From Prorocentrum cordatum (lineage: Eukaryota > Sar > Dinophyceae > Prorocentrales > Prorocentraceae), in contig CAUYUJ010006524.1 in assembly GCA_963575745.1 (NCBI GenBank), positions 275,001-339,000 on the forward strand: DNA of 64,000 bases, written 5' to 3'. Position numbers and translations under genes: made by a program. The notes beneath the pieces were generated by a model that was given only the letters and a program-made list of their open reading frames with translations, ran no database searches and was not told the origin of the DNA. Below are positions 46,015 to 55,676 of this stretch, in pieces (the stretch's first letter is position 1; the number at the start of each line of letters is the position of its first letter).

Positions 46015-46620
46015 CGCGGTCAATGCTAAGGAAGTAGCTGCACTCCTTCATATTGAGGCTGCTCTGGCGGTTTGGCTCCAGGACGCGGGATGCCCCCTGG
46101 ATTCTGAATGCCGCCTCGAGGGGCCGCAGCTGGGCAAGCAGTCCGTCTTTCGCGTGCTGGGACCTCACTCTGCCACTGTGCAGGGTCGGCTTCGGCATCT
46201 ACAAGCGGCCCTCCGTCTCGGGCCTCGGCGTTGGCGGGGCTTCGCGGTGGATGCGATCGCTGGTCTTCGGATTCCAATCTGCGCGGGCCCGGGCAGACGA
46301 GGTTTTTCCCATATCGCCGGAGACCGTGCCTGCCGACAACTGCGCGTCGCTCTGGAGTCGGCTTTCCACCTGCCACGCAAGCTCTATGCGATGTGGAACG
46401 CGACGCGAGGGTATCTTTTGTTGGTTTGGCTCCATTCTCGCAGGAGGCTCCAATATCGACATCGGCTCAAAGTGGCAGTCTCGCGCGGGCGACAGAATGT
46501 GGGAACGCACCTGGCGCCAACTAACTGAGCTCTCTCCTGGCGGCCCCGCCCCCTGGCACCCTGCGACCTCCTCGGAATCGGCGGTCGACCCCTTGGATCC
46601 CTTGTAAGAATTTCCTGCAG
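46015..46620 (+). pseudogene. LINE C ORF1-type RNA-binding region
   Basis: In the frame 46,154-46,528: LRHLQAALRLGPRRWRGFAV, DAIAGLRIPICAGPG, CRQLRVALESAFHLPRKLYA. The 'wrGfAvDaIaGLrIPI-aGp' block is a conserved stretch I associate with ORF1 proteins of dinoflagellate LINEs lacking RNase H. It breaks off near 46,610 next to the endonuclease end. Confidence 0.55.
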
Positions 46621-47110
46621 GCCTCTTGCGCTCGTGAGCCCCAAGAACTTTTGACTGGCGATATCCGACCACTCCCCGATCATTCTGCGAATCATGAGCC
46701 GCCGTGATGAATCTGACTGTCGTCGTCCTCGTCCTCTCCCTCGGCAGGCGGTGGCTGGCCCTCTCTTCCCCTCCCTCATTGATCAATGCGAGCGGCTCCT
46801 CGACTTCTCGAAATGCGATGCCCTCGAGGCGCCGCGCTGGGGCACATGCGTGAGCAAGTGGCGCCCCGCGCGGTCCGAAATCTCCAGCTCTCCGCTGCCC
46901 CGCGCGCGCCCCCGTCGCGGGCGATGGCGGTTCGCATGTGGCGCGGCGCGATTGGGTGGGGCAGGTGTTGTTCGCGCAGGGGCTCGTCGTCCGTCTCCTC
47001 GATCCCCCGCCGCCCGCGACCTCCACTCTCATCTTCCACAGCGGGGGCGTCAACGTTGCAAGGGGCACTTGGACGATCAGGCCGCCAACGAAAGAGGGCG
47101 CGGATCTTGA
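46621..47110 (+). pseudogene. LINE C endonuclease end and linker
   Basis: AISDHSPIILRIMS at about 46,657-46,700 is the C-terminal SDH-P motif of an EEP endonuclease; the preceding domain is missing. The linker LFPSLIDQCERLLDFSKCDA, RWGTCVSKWRPARSEISS leads to the RT. Confidence 0.7.
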
Positions 47111-48177
47111 AGCGTAAGGGCGCTGCTGCCCGCCGTGCTCGCCTCTGATCCTCGTTCGGCAGACGTGCGTATCCTGCGGGCGTCGTCAAGTTGAAGTCGC
47201 GCGGTCGCGGGGTCGTGGCTGCGTCTTCTGAGCAGGTCGCGGATGCTTCGAATGGTGCCCAGACATCTGGGACTTCGAGGCCCCCCCCCGAATGGCGCTT
47301 CAACCTGCGCCCGAAAGTTCGCGGGCGGTGCGTTGGACTCTCGGGACTTGCCTCCTTCGTCTCGTCGCAGTGTTGTCACTTTCTTGGGTCGGGCCCTGGA
47401 TTCCGCCCCCGGGCCTGACGGGCTCCCGTTCTCGCGCTGGAAGCGCGGGCGCGGGGCTGAGATCCCGCGCGAAACGTTGGTTTGGGCCTTCTCGGGCAAC
47501 GCGTTTCGCTGGAGCTTTGCGCGGCGACCCAGGTGCTTATCCCGAAGCCTGCCCCTGGTCAGGATGATCAAATTGAGGCCTTGATAAGGAAGACCCCACC
47601 TGCGCGTCCGTTCGGGCTGAAGAACACTAGCCGCGCCATTGCGGCTGGCGTCTTGAATCGGGCGGCGACGAAAGCTTCGCAGGCCCCGGCGGCTCCGTCT
47701 CAGAGGGGGTTCATCCCGGGGCGGAACTTCCCGGTTCACGCAATGGACCTCGGCGCGCTCGTTCGCGGGGCTAGCGTCGAAGACTTTTGGCGATCCATTC
47801 CGCGCCCCCTCCCTCCTCGCTTTCAATGTCTGCGGGGCCTTCCCCTCGGCGCCCCGAGGCCGGATGGAGATCGCCATTGATAAAACCCCGCCCCTCGAGA
47901 ATTTAAGCATGCTGTGGGGGCCTCTTATCGCGCGAATCCTTGCTGCGCAGTGATTGGCGATGTGATTGGCGATGGGATGCCAGTCGCGCCTCGGGTGAAG
48001 TCAGGCGCGCTGCGGGGCTGCCCCCTAGATGGCACTCTTTTCATGTGTCCTGTCAGCCCCCCATCCCTCCGCGACCTCGAGCTCCACCTCTCTCTCTCTC
48101 TCTCTCTCTCTCGCCCCCGCCGTGGCCTCGCGAGGGCTTGCGCGGGCGACGTCGGGGTGGTCGCCTGGGGTTCTTAG
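47111..48177 (+). pseudogene. LINE C reverse transcriptase, first part
   Basis: In shifting frames: LGRALDSAPGPDGLPFSRWK (about 47,385-47,445); VLIPKPAPGQDD...PFGLKNTSRAIAAGVLNRA and SQRGFIPGRNF (about 47,535-47,735); LAFNVCGAFPSAP (palm, normally Asp-Phe..AFPS, here Asn for Asp, about 47,816); and VKSGALRGCPLDGTLFMCPV followed by ACAGDVGVVAWGS (about 47,995-48,174). The last is the place of the catalytic A-D-D box, here A-G-D, so both catalytic Asp positions are damaged. (CT)n at 48,090-48,112 lies between them. Confidence 0.72.
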
Positions 48178-48599
48178 AGTCAGGAGGGAAAGAAACACGC
48201 AGACACAATTAATTGTCGACGCCCAGGAAAATGTGCAAAAATATGGGAAGTGGGGGGGGGGAGACAAAAACCAAATAATATTGGAAATATGGGGGATCTT
48301 TTTATTTCTGTGTATTTATTTGTGTGTCCTGGGGCCCCTTCAAAGAGGATGGCGCGCCCTGGTCGCGCTTCCCGCCCGGCGAAGTCCCCGGGTGCCCTGG
48401 CCTTGAACGTTCAGGAGGGCGCTGCCGTCCAGCAGCGGGCCCCGGCGTGGGGGGCCGCGGTCGAGCCCTGCAGAGGCATCTAACCAGTGCTGGTTCGGAA
48501 TGGCGTCTGGGCGCGACGCGTTGTAACTAGGTTTGGTCACGTTTTCTTGTCCGTCTAAAACCCGCCTGCAGGAGGACATGCCCGACCTAAATCTAACCG
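48178..48599 (-). mobile_element. Family B element and an A-element right end inside LINE C
   Basis: 48,178-48,345 is a B element in minus orientation (TCAGGAGGGAAAGAAACACG ... TGTGTATTTATTTGTGTGTC). 48,555-48,593 is an A right end (GCAGGAGGACATGCCCGACC); its left end was not found. Between them lies a GC-rich piece (48,355-48,480). The RT frame stops at 48,177 and RT-like coding resumes at about 48,610. Confidence 0.65.
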
Positions 48600-49720
48600 T
48601 ATTCATTCGGAGTGGCGCGGATTCACGCTCGCGGGTAAAACGCCGCACTTAGGCTGCTTCCTCGGCCCTGACGCGACGCGACACTCGCCGATGAAAGGTT
48701 GGCCCCGCTGGCCAAGGCTCTCGGGCGGGCGTCAGCTGCGGGCGCGCGGGGCGCTCCGCGCGCAGATTTCTGTCGCATTGTAAAACGAACGCGCTCAGAG
48801 TGCGCCCTCCTGCAAAATGCAGTTGTTCTCTTTTTCTCGGCAGCGCTCGATGATTGGACGTAGGCTGCTCTCGAGGCTCTTTCGCGCCCCCCTCGCGATG
48901 TTGCGGAGATGTGGCTGGTTTTAGTTAGCCGAGTGGAATGTGCCGCAACCTGCTTCACTGCTGCCCATCGCCGTTGCTGCTCTCATGCGACCAGCTCCCA
49001 CGACGTGCGCAACTTGGCAGCGCGTGCTGCATCGTCTCCGCGAATCGTCCATGCGTACTCCTGGCGCGCTTGGCTGGTGGAAATCCCAAGAGTCGCCCCG
49101 CCCCCCCTTCTGGCCCTCGCCTGCTACCGCCTTCACTCTCGAGCAAGCCTCCTTGTGAAGCCCAACAGATGCGCGTCTCCGATCTGCGGGCTCAGAGGCC
49201 CCCTGCTCAGTTCCGTGACCCGCCTGCGGTGGCGCGCGAGGCACGGAGACCGAAGTGGCAGAGTTGCTTCGCCGAGATCTTCCTTTCCCGAGTGTTCGGC
49301 CCGTCCCTCGAGCCTCTCACTGTGAAAATGGGGTGTGCAGGCACTTCCATTACCGCCCGGCAGTTTCGCCCGTCGAGCGGCGCTCGAGTTGCAACGCTCC
49401 CGCGGAGATTCCCAAGTCGCGGTCGCTCATTGTCCTCCGTTCCTTGCCCCCGGCGGCTGGGCCACGGGTTCGAGGCTGCGGCGCGGGGGCGCGTCTTCGG
49501 CTGCCACGGGGCCCCCGATCGCTTGTCTCATTACCTTCCGTCCTGCACCGTTCTCCCCCCGCGGGCCCCCAGGGCTCCGAGGGCCCCTCTGCCGTCTCAC
49601 AGCTTGTATCTCCCAGGCTGTCGCGGGCATGGAATTCTGTGGTAGCGTGCAGGTCTCTTCCCGCAGTAGCAGCAGTATTAGTAGCATTAGTTAGTCCACC
49701 TGTCTTTTGACGAACTTCTC
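48600..49720 (+). pseudogene. LINE C RT end and C-terminal domain
   Basis: GKTPHLGCFLGPDATRHSPM (about 48,630-48,690) is the 'K-Y-LG-x-x-LGP' post-catalytic strand. Later TVKMGCAGTSITARQF (about 49,320) and FGCHGAPDRLSHYLPSCTVL (about 49,497-49,552) form the C-x-x-C...H-Y-x-x-C tail of these LINEs, in the frame 48,938-49,645. Several frame changes and stops. The element end is near 49,720. Confidence 0.6.
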
Positions 49721-49732
49721 CGCGCACGCTCC

Positions 49733-49905
49733 GCCTCCTCCTCCTCCTCCTCCTCCTCCTCCTCCTCCTCCTCCTCCGCCTCCGCCTCCGCCTCCGCCTC
49801 CTCCCCATCCTCCTCCTCTTCCTCCTCCTCCTCCTCCTCCTTTTCTTCATCGTCCTCCTCCTCCTCCTCTTCCTCCTCCTCCTCCTTCTCCTCCTCCTCC
49901 TGGCA
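49733..49905 (+). repeat. (TCC)n tract
   Basis: TCC with a CGCCTC sub-block; about 170 bp. Confidence 0.95.
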
Positions 49906-50366
49906 CCTGTGCCACTGGGTCCCCTTCCCAGGAAAACAGGCGGGTTACAGCCCGTTCGTCACCCCAGTTTGCCCCTTGGGGGCTTGGGGGGGAGAAAATT
50001 GCTCCATCGTCGCCACGTCTGCGGCACCCTTGCGGACCCCGCCTGGACTCGGGCGGCGTCGCGGGCCACCTGCGCGGAGCCCATCGGGGCATCTCGCGCC
50101 CATCCCTCCCACGACCAGGGTGCCCCGCACATGCGTGCGTGGCGGTGCAGCGTCGCCCGAGGGGAGTGGCGCTCCTCGGGTGGCTTGGGGCGGCACAGTG
50201 GTGTCGTTATCTCAGCCCTGGGGCGGACGCAGCTCGGAAATGTGCGGTCGGTGGCGAGCGAGCCGGTCCTGTGAGCTGGAGTGGGTCTAGTAGTTTTGCT
50301 GCTGTGGTGGGCTGAAGACCCCCGTGACGGCACAGTGGCTTGTGGCTGCAGGCGATTCTCTTCTTC
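49906..50366 (+). CDS. Unassigned ORF after a pyrimidine tract
   Basis: Stop-free to 50,315 (GTCATGSPSQENRRVTARSS, HACVAVQRRPRGVALLGWLG, AAQWCRYLSPGADAARKCAV). CACTGGGTCCCCTTCCCAG could be an acceptor. No similarity is recognised; it may be a LINE tail or a host exon. 50,316-50,366 is non-coding. Confidence 0.25.
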
Positions 50367-50455
50367 TCTCCCCTCCTCCTCCTCCTCCTCCTCCTCCTCC
50401 TCCTCCTCCTCCTCCTCCTCCTCCTCCTCCTCCTCCTCCTCCTCCTCCTCCTCAT
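50367..50455 (+). repeat. (TCC)n tract
   Basis: About 88 bp of perfect TCC. 50,456-50,680 holds short frames without support, and another TCC patch lies at 50,686-50,710. Confidence 0.95.
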
Positions 50456-50754
50456 GGGCTCGTTTTGTGGAGGCCGCCTGTGGCGACCGCGCCTGTGGGT
50501 GGCATGGGGCGGCAACCAATTTGGGGTCGTTTCGTGGAGAGCTCGCGCGCAGTCTGTCGTCGCGCCACGTGCCGCCTGCGTGCGCTCCTCTGTTTCCTTT
50601 TGTGCAGGCTGTGTCAATGTGCGCGTAAGTCTTTTTGTTATTGCCTGCCACAATGCAGTGGCTGTATTCCCGTAGCCCCGTAATCCTCCTCCTCCTCCTC
50701 CTCCTCCGCCTCCTCTTCCTCCCCCCCCTTCCGTTCCCCCTCCCTATCCTCCTC

Positions 50755-51165
50755 CGCCTCGCCCAGCGGCAGTCGGCGGAAGTAAAACGAGGCCGCCTCC
50801 GCCGGCAGAAGAAGTTGCCTTCCAAGAGATGACAAGTGTGTGGGGTTCAAGGTTTTTGAGTACCGCCACGTAAGAGTGACCCTTCGCTGGAGTGACCTTT
50901 GTCGCTGGCCCACGGGGGGGCCCCAGATGGCCGAGCGCGATGCGATCGCAGCGGCTTGCGCGTTCTGGTTCGGCCTCCCCGCACCCTGCGGGAAGTCGCG
51001 CACCAAACGTCATTCTTCCGGAGCCTGGAGACGGGGGTCAGTGCAAGCGGGGGTCGGCCACAGCGCCGGATCTTGCAGGATCCTGCAAGGCCAGGGCTGC
51101 ACTGGCCCGGGCCAGCGCGCAGGGTCCTGCAGGGCCAGGGTTGCACCGACCCGCCAATGCGTCCC
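50755..51165 (+). repeat. Cluster of U, V and H repeats
   Basis: 50,755-50,840 is family U (GTCGGCGGAAGTAAAACGAG). 50,868-51,010 is family V (CCACGTAAGAGTGACCCTTC + GCTGGAGTGACC; right end not clear). 51,028-51,165 is family H (GGATCTTGCAGGATCCTGCA). Confidence 0.65.
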
Positions 51166-51204
51166 CGAATTCTTGCCCAGATTTATGTTGTTCCCATCGT
51201 ACTT

Positions 51205-51370
51205 AAGGAGCACACCTCACAAACAATTCCGAACACCCAGAAAAATATCGAAACCGTGTCTGTCCGACACGCAGGCAAACTGTCGAACGAGTATCGCCTC
51301 CCAAAGCCCGACACCGCAAACTTTCCAGTTTCGGTACTTCCCTGGTGCTCGATTTTTTCCTGGCCATCAA
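51205..51370 (-). repeat. Dispersed repeat family BB, copy 2
   Basis: Reverse complement of 33,547-33,690. AT-richer than its surroundings. 51,371-51,574 is unassigned. Confidence 0.7.
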
Positions 51371-51574
51371 GGCTACATTCGGTTGGAATACCATGAGCCC
51401 AGGGTCACTCCTGCTTGCATCCCGCTAGGGCCAGGCGGGCCGCCGGGGGCAGGGCGCGACCGGCAGCGGCGGCGCGGCTGGCGCCCCCAGAGGGCAAGTG
51501 TCCCGCGGACAGGCTTCGCCATGATGGAACGGGCCTTCGGATGCAACTCCTGGGAGGTCAAATTTTGATAGCAC

Positions 51575-51690
51575 CCTGATCCGACATCCGGCTGAATCCG
51601 GTTAGATCCCGTTTAATCCGGCTTAATCCCGATTTATCCAGCTCAATCCCGTTCCATCCGGCTCAATCCGGATTGTTTCGCGGCCGAATC
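51575..51690 (+). repeat. Short tandem repeat of CCGGCTNAATC units
   Basis: About eight units of 12-14 bp (ATCCGGCTGAATCCGGTTAG, ATCCCGTTTAATCCGGCTTA). Non-coding. Confidence 0.85.
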
Positions 51691-51749
51691 CAGCGTGACA
51701 GCCCCCCCCATTAGGGCTCTGTCCTCCTGAATCCTTCTGACGAAGACCT

Positions 51750-51890
51750 TTCAGTATCTGCCTCCCAGGGGTCCTGAGGGAAAGGGGCCCAGAGGTTGTA
51801 CGCCGTTTGCGGGCGATCGAGGCCCTCCACAGGCCCCAGGACTGTCAGAGGACGGCTCAGGACGAACAAGTGAGCGACGCAAAAGACAAA
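51750..51890 (+). repeat. Family J-related fragment
   Basis: gcccagaggttgtacgccgt, GGCCCCAGGACTGTCAGAGG + ACGGCTCAGGACGAACAAG: the J middle, with a rearranged start. 51,891-52,060 is GC-rich without a clear feature. Confidence 0.5.
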
Positions 51891-52057
51891 AAAAAAAACG
51901 GGGCCGCCTGCGCCGATCATGGCACGTAAGCTGCCCGCGTAAGGTCGCGCGCAGGCGCCCTCGTCCCCAACACAGCCTGCCGCGCAAGCGACCCGCGCAG
52001 GCCGCCGCGTGAGGTCGCTGCGCCATCTGGCGCAAGACCCGTTGCTGATCGTCGCTC

Positions 52058-52059
<2 letters not shown>

Positions 52060-52139
<80 letters not shown>

Positions 52140-52190
52140 TGTGTGTGTGTTTTTTTTTGCGTGTGTGTGTGTGTTTTGTGTTGTTTGTGC
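52060..52190. repeat. (CA)n/(TG)n hairpin
   Basis: AAAACACACACAC repeated to 52,137, then TGTGTGTGTGTTTTTTTT. Like the hairpin at 24,090-24,200, it sits near an A element. Confidence 0.95.
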
Positions 52191-52309
52191 TCCTTGGGGG
52201 TAGGCCCTCAGGCCCAGGGCCCGTTTCCCCACGACTGCAAAGGGCGGTGAGCTCTGCAGCTGCAGAGAGGGCCTCTCTCCCTCTACAACGGTGCAGCAAG
52301 CAGCGGGTT

Positions 52310-52439
52310 CAAGCAGCCTGTAGGGAGCCCAGCGCACCCTCGGGGCCCGCTTCCCTCGGGGCCCGCCTCCCCCCGTGCCGGAGGCCGCGGACCCGCTGCC
52401 TCGGCTGCTGCAGGGACTGCAGGGGCAGCGCCCAGGGCC
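52310..52439 (+). CDS. Putative exon before an A element
   Basis: Frame PEAADPLPRLLQGLQGQRPG ending where the A element starts; the preceding stretch is Ala/Gly/Pro-rich. Borders uncertain. Confidence 0.3.
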
Positions 52440-52601
52440 GAGTCGGGCATGTCCCTCTACGGGAGGGGTATTCCAGAAGAGTCAGAAAGATAGTGCGGTG
52501 ACGATTTCCCGACTATTTCTGACTATGTTTGATCGTCACGTTGCTGTTCTTTTCTATATTTTTTCTTGCGAGGTCAGCCTGGAGGAGGACATGCCCGACC
52601 T
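52440..52601 (+). mobile_element. Family A TIR element, copy 3
   Basis: AGTCGGGCATGTCCCTCTAC ... GGAGGAGGACATGCCCGACC, inverted ends, T-rich centre. No exact flanking duplication was recognised. Confidence 0.8.
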
Positions 52602-52679
52602 GAACCCAAGGGGGGTGGGGGCTCAGGGGGGTCGAGGTTCGAGGTTCGACGCTTTCGGGCGTGTTCGTTGGATGTCGGC

Positions 52680-52800
52680 GGTTTTCCAGCCTGGGGGTGC
52701 TCTCCAGCAGCTGCGCCTCGCCGAGAGCGCTCCAGGGGTGCTCGGATCGTCCCGAACGTCCGCCGAAAAGCCGAGCTAGCAAAGCCAAGGGGTCACGTTC
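52680..52800 (+). repeat. Dispersed repeat family Y, copy 2
   Basis: CCAGCAGCTGCGCCTCGCCG + AGAGCGCTCC, then agccgagctagcaaagccaa. See 11,366-11,530. 52,800-53,180 shows only poly-C runs and short frames. Confidence 0.5.
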
Positions 52801-53185
52801 GGGGGAATAGGTGACAATTTTTGTTGTCTTGCATGTTTTGCCGATCGGCGCGGGCCCTCGCACCCCCCCCTCCCTGGAGTGGATCCTGGTTGTTTTTGGC
52901 GCCTGTTTCGAGCAGGTGGAGTCCCTCCCCCACAGGACGCACTGCCGCAAACAGTCGCGCCAAGCAGAGGTCTGGAGCCAGACCCCCCCCCCCTCCTTCC
53001 CCGCCCCCCGCTTCCGCCCAATGTCGAAGCGCCGAAGAAAAAGACGTTCACTGGACTCCGGGGGGAGCGCATCTGCCAATCGCCCACGGAGCGCCGACGG
53101 GTCCCAATGGGCTCACCCCGCCCCGTGAGCTTGCGGCTTCGCCAGCTGGGACCCATCCCCAATCTGTCTGCAGTGTATCGCCGAC

Positions 53186-53350
53186 TCCTGAGGAGGAGGA
53201 GGAGGAGGAGGAGGAGGAGGAGGAGGAGGAGGAGGAGCATGAGGAGGAGGAGGAGGAGGAGGATGAGGAGGAGAGGAGGAAGAGGAGGAGGAGGAGGAGG
53301 AGGAGGACGAGGAGGACGACGCTGAGGACGAGGAGGACGAGGAGGACGAC
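53186..53350 (+). repeat. (GGA)n/(GAC)n tract
   Basis: About 165 bp. The Glu-rich frame EEEDEEERRKRRRRR is an artefact of the repeat. Confidence 0.95.
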
Positions 53351-53416
53351 GCTGAGAAGAAGGGGGAAGAGGAGAAGAAGGAAGCAGGTCGATGCTTCAC
53401 CTTCCGTAGACGCGCT

Positions 53417-53661
53417 AACGGCGATGCAGGCAACGGCGATGTAGGCTTCGGCATCGTAGGTGGGATTGGTTCGTGGCCAGACCAATTGTAGGACATCGTT
53501 GTTCGCGCTTTCCTACAATTCGCTGCGCTGCTTTCGTTCGATACATTCGCAAATTTGAACTGTAGGAAAGTGTGCTTCGTGCTTTCCTAAATTTTTTTCT
53601 GCGCGAGCTCGATGTCACAAAAACCAGATTCCCAACATCGCCGTTAACCAACATCGCCGTT
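53417..53661. mobile_element. TIR element CC next to an exon
   Basis: The left end AACGGCGATGCAGGCAACGG + CGATGTAGG is the inverse of the right end CCCAACATCGCCGTTAACCA + ACATCGCCGTT; each end contains the AACGGCGATG word twice. Inside, CTTTCCTA.AATT words are repeated. It ends 53 bp before the exon acceptor. Confidence 0.75.
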
Positions 53662-53714
53662 TGCGCGGCCTTGGACCCTGAGCCGGTTCGCGCCTACGTA
53701 CTGCTCCCCCTTAG

Positions 53715-54156
53715 GACTGCGGGCCAAGCTGCTGAGCGCTTTCGGCGGCCTGGGAAAGGCGTATCAGTTGTTTGCCCACGCCGAGGGCGTCCTGACGCGC
53801 CCGTCGTTCGAGCGCCTCTGCGAGGTAGTTGGGTTTGGCCGCGAGGCGGCTGGGGCCATGTTCCCGTTTATCGTGGCGCTGCGCTCGGGTAGCGCCGGGC
53901 GCGAGGTTGCGGGGGAGCCGCACATCAGCAGTGTGGACTTCGTGAGGGCCCTCCGCTGGAGCAGGCCCGTGGCCGAGCTCTCCTCGCTGCGCCAGCGCCT
54001 CAAGGTCCGCTTCGGCGGCCTCCGCGAGGCGTTTGCTGAGGGCACTGGTGGGGAGAAGGAGATGACCTGGCCGCAGTTCCGCGCGCTGGTGGAGAGGACG
54101 TGCGTGGATCCCACTTCGGCGCAGAGCCTCTTCTGGCAGATACTCCGGCACGGCAG
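53715..54156 (+). CDS. Exon encoding a degenerate EF-hand-type repeat protein
   Basis: Acceptor ctgctcccccttAG (53,713-53,714), donor CAG/GTGCTA (54,157). About 147 residues with two related blocks: LRAKLLSAFGGLGKAYQLFA...LTRPSFERLCEVVGF and LRQRLKVRFGGLREAFAEGT...MTWPQFRALVERTCVD. The pattern 'LR-x-[KR]-L-x-x-x-FGGL-x-x-A[FY]...F-x-x-L' is that of an EF-hand-like repeat family I know from dinoflagellates, but the Asp/Glu calcium ligands between the helices are mostly missing, so calcium binding is doubtful. HISSVDFVRALRWSRP links the blocks and resembles the exon at 63.7 kb. Confidence 0.65.
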
Positions 54157-54189
54157 GTGCTACAATGGCAAACACTTGCGCTAACATAA

Positions 54190-54245
54190 TACAATTTGGG
54201 AGATCCGCGCGGACATCTTGGGCTGGCGCTGGACCCCACGCCCTC
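54190..54245 (+). repeat. Family R left part
   Basis: GGGAGATCCGCGCGGACATC + TTGGGCTGGCGCTGGACCCC follows the exon donor as an intron start. The right half was not found. Confidence 0.5.
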
Positions 54246-55150
54246 TTCCCTGGGCGGTCAGAGAACTGCTTTGATTTGCACACCCGTTTGGCGCGGTACG
54301 TATCTGCAGGCAGGGGAAACTTATTTACTTGAACAGACGGCCCAGCGTAGTTAGCTTGTCAGCTAAACCGCTGTAAGCCATTGTCTGCGGGCCACGACCA
54401 AGATTAAACGAGCTTAAACGTGCTAGCTTACGTTCAGCTGATTTGTGTATCCGAGCACATGCTAACGCAAATTAAACTAGTTTCTCAACCATGCACAACA
54501 AACAAGCATATAGCATTACCATAATGTACCATACGTTCGAATAGTTCGGCACCCTTCAGTATAACGCAACATAGTGCAGGATCGCCCAAATTGTCCTCAT
54601 CCAGTTTTAACACGCGTATAGTATGGTATGCGCGGATGTCGATTTGTATTGTATAAGTTACGTTTCTTTTGGGTTCTGAGTATCGTGCTCGCAACCTCCA
54701 CATTGCATCGTATCTACATAATTCTACTATTAGGCCACACACTGTACATTCATTATGCCTTGTCTGCTGTCAGGTTGGTGCACGAAGAGTGTGTCACTAT
54801 CACGCTTCGGTACATTTAGTATGAAAGCGCGTTGACAGTGTATCTTTCATACTGTTCACAACTTTGACGTTGTATCGTTCCTCTTCTCTGCTATGAACGT
54901 ATAGGCGCACGTTCACGTAGCAGTGCCGATCCGATTTTGATGGTACTTCACATAGGTTGTTCTATTGTAAAACAGGGAAAATGAGTTGCACGCGCGGCGT
55001 TATTTATGATGGTGACAAACGTAATCAGGTAATGTTTGTGGGGCAGCGGTTTGAGTTTCTTCGGGCGGATCACAATTGCGGAGGAAAGGATGAAGGAACG
55101 GGGGGAGGAAAGCATGGGGGAACGAGAGTTATAGACGATGACGCTTTCAA
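54246..55150. other. AT-richer island
   Basis: About 900 bp of clearly lower GC than the rest, with CTAGCTTACG/GCTAAAC words and no family repeats. Frames are short. It could be a long intron part or intergenic DNA. 55,151-55,530 returns to high GC without a supported gene. Confidence 0.6.
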
Positions 55151-55530
55151 TCTAAAAATGAAGGTATTTGGGGGCGAGCTGCAGCTCGGCCCATCGCCAT
55201 ATCCCCGCATGGTGCGCGCAACCGTCGGGTCGACTTGAAGCTAAGCGCATGTCGCAGCCTGCAGCTCGCGCCACCGAGAATCACACTCGATCTCTGCAGT
55301 GGTATGAACTGTGGTTCACGGCCGCGCCCGCGCGATCGTCGGCCCCCGTTGCCCATGCGCGCGGTGATCGACCATCTGACATCGGGCGAGCTGGCCCGCT
55401 ACTTTCTTTACCATCGCGAAGGAGCCCGGCGGCAACGAGAGGCAACGAGAGGACGGGAACGCGGGAATGGGGAAAACAGGACGGTCGCGCCGCCGCTCCT
55501 GGAGCGGCTCTGGGGCGAGCCTGTTAACTC

Positions 55531-55615
55531 TCAGTCAGGGGCCCCCGGCCGCTCCTGCTGGCGAGAGCGCAGGGTCGTCCGCCATTCGGCCTCGCGGCCG
55601 CCAGCGCGTTCCGCC

Positions 55616-55676
<61 letters not shown>

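Larger units (their letters stand above)
44897..49720 (+). mobile_element. LINE copy C, truncated inside, different clade
   Basis: SL relic, ORF1, only the end of an EEP endonuclease (SDHSPI), RT with a mutated catalytic box, and a tail with FGC...HY...C motif. There is no RNase H. The endonuclease has been largely deleted near 46,620, and an insertion of B and A elements (48,178-48,593) splits the RT. The RT motifs (GFIPGR, SGALRGCPLDGTLF) differ from copies A and B, so it is a separate lineage. Confidence 0.8.

Noticed and set aside
46199-47910. Two long minus-strand frames over LINE C
   Set aside because: Antisense shadows; RT and EEP motifs are on the plus strand.
50668-50690. CCCGTAGCCCCGTAATCC as an SL relic
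   Set aside because: Matches the SL only in CCGTAGCC (8 bases); the rest differs.
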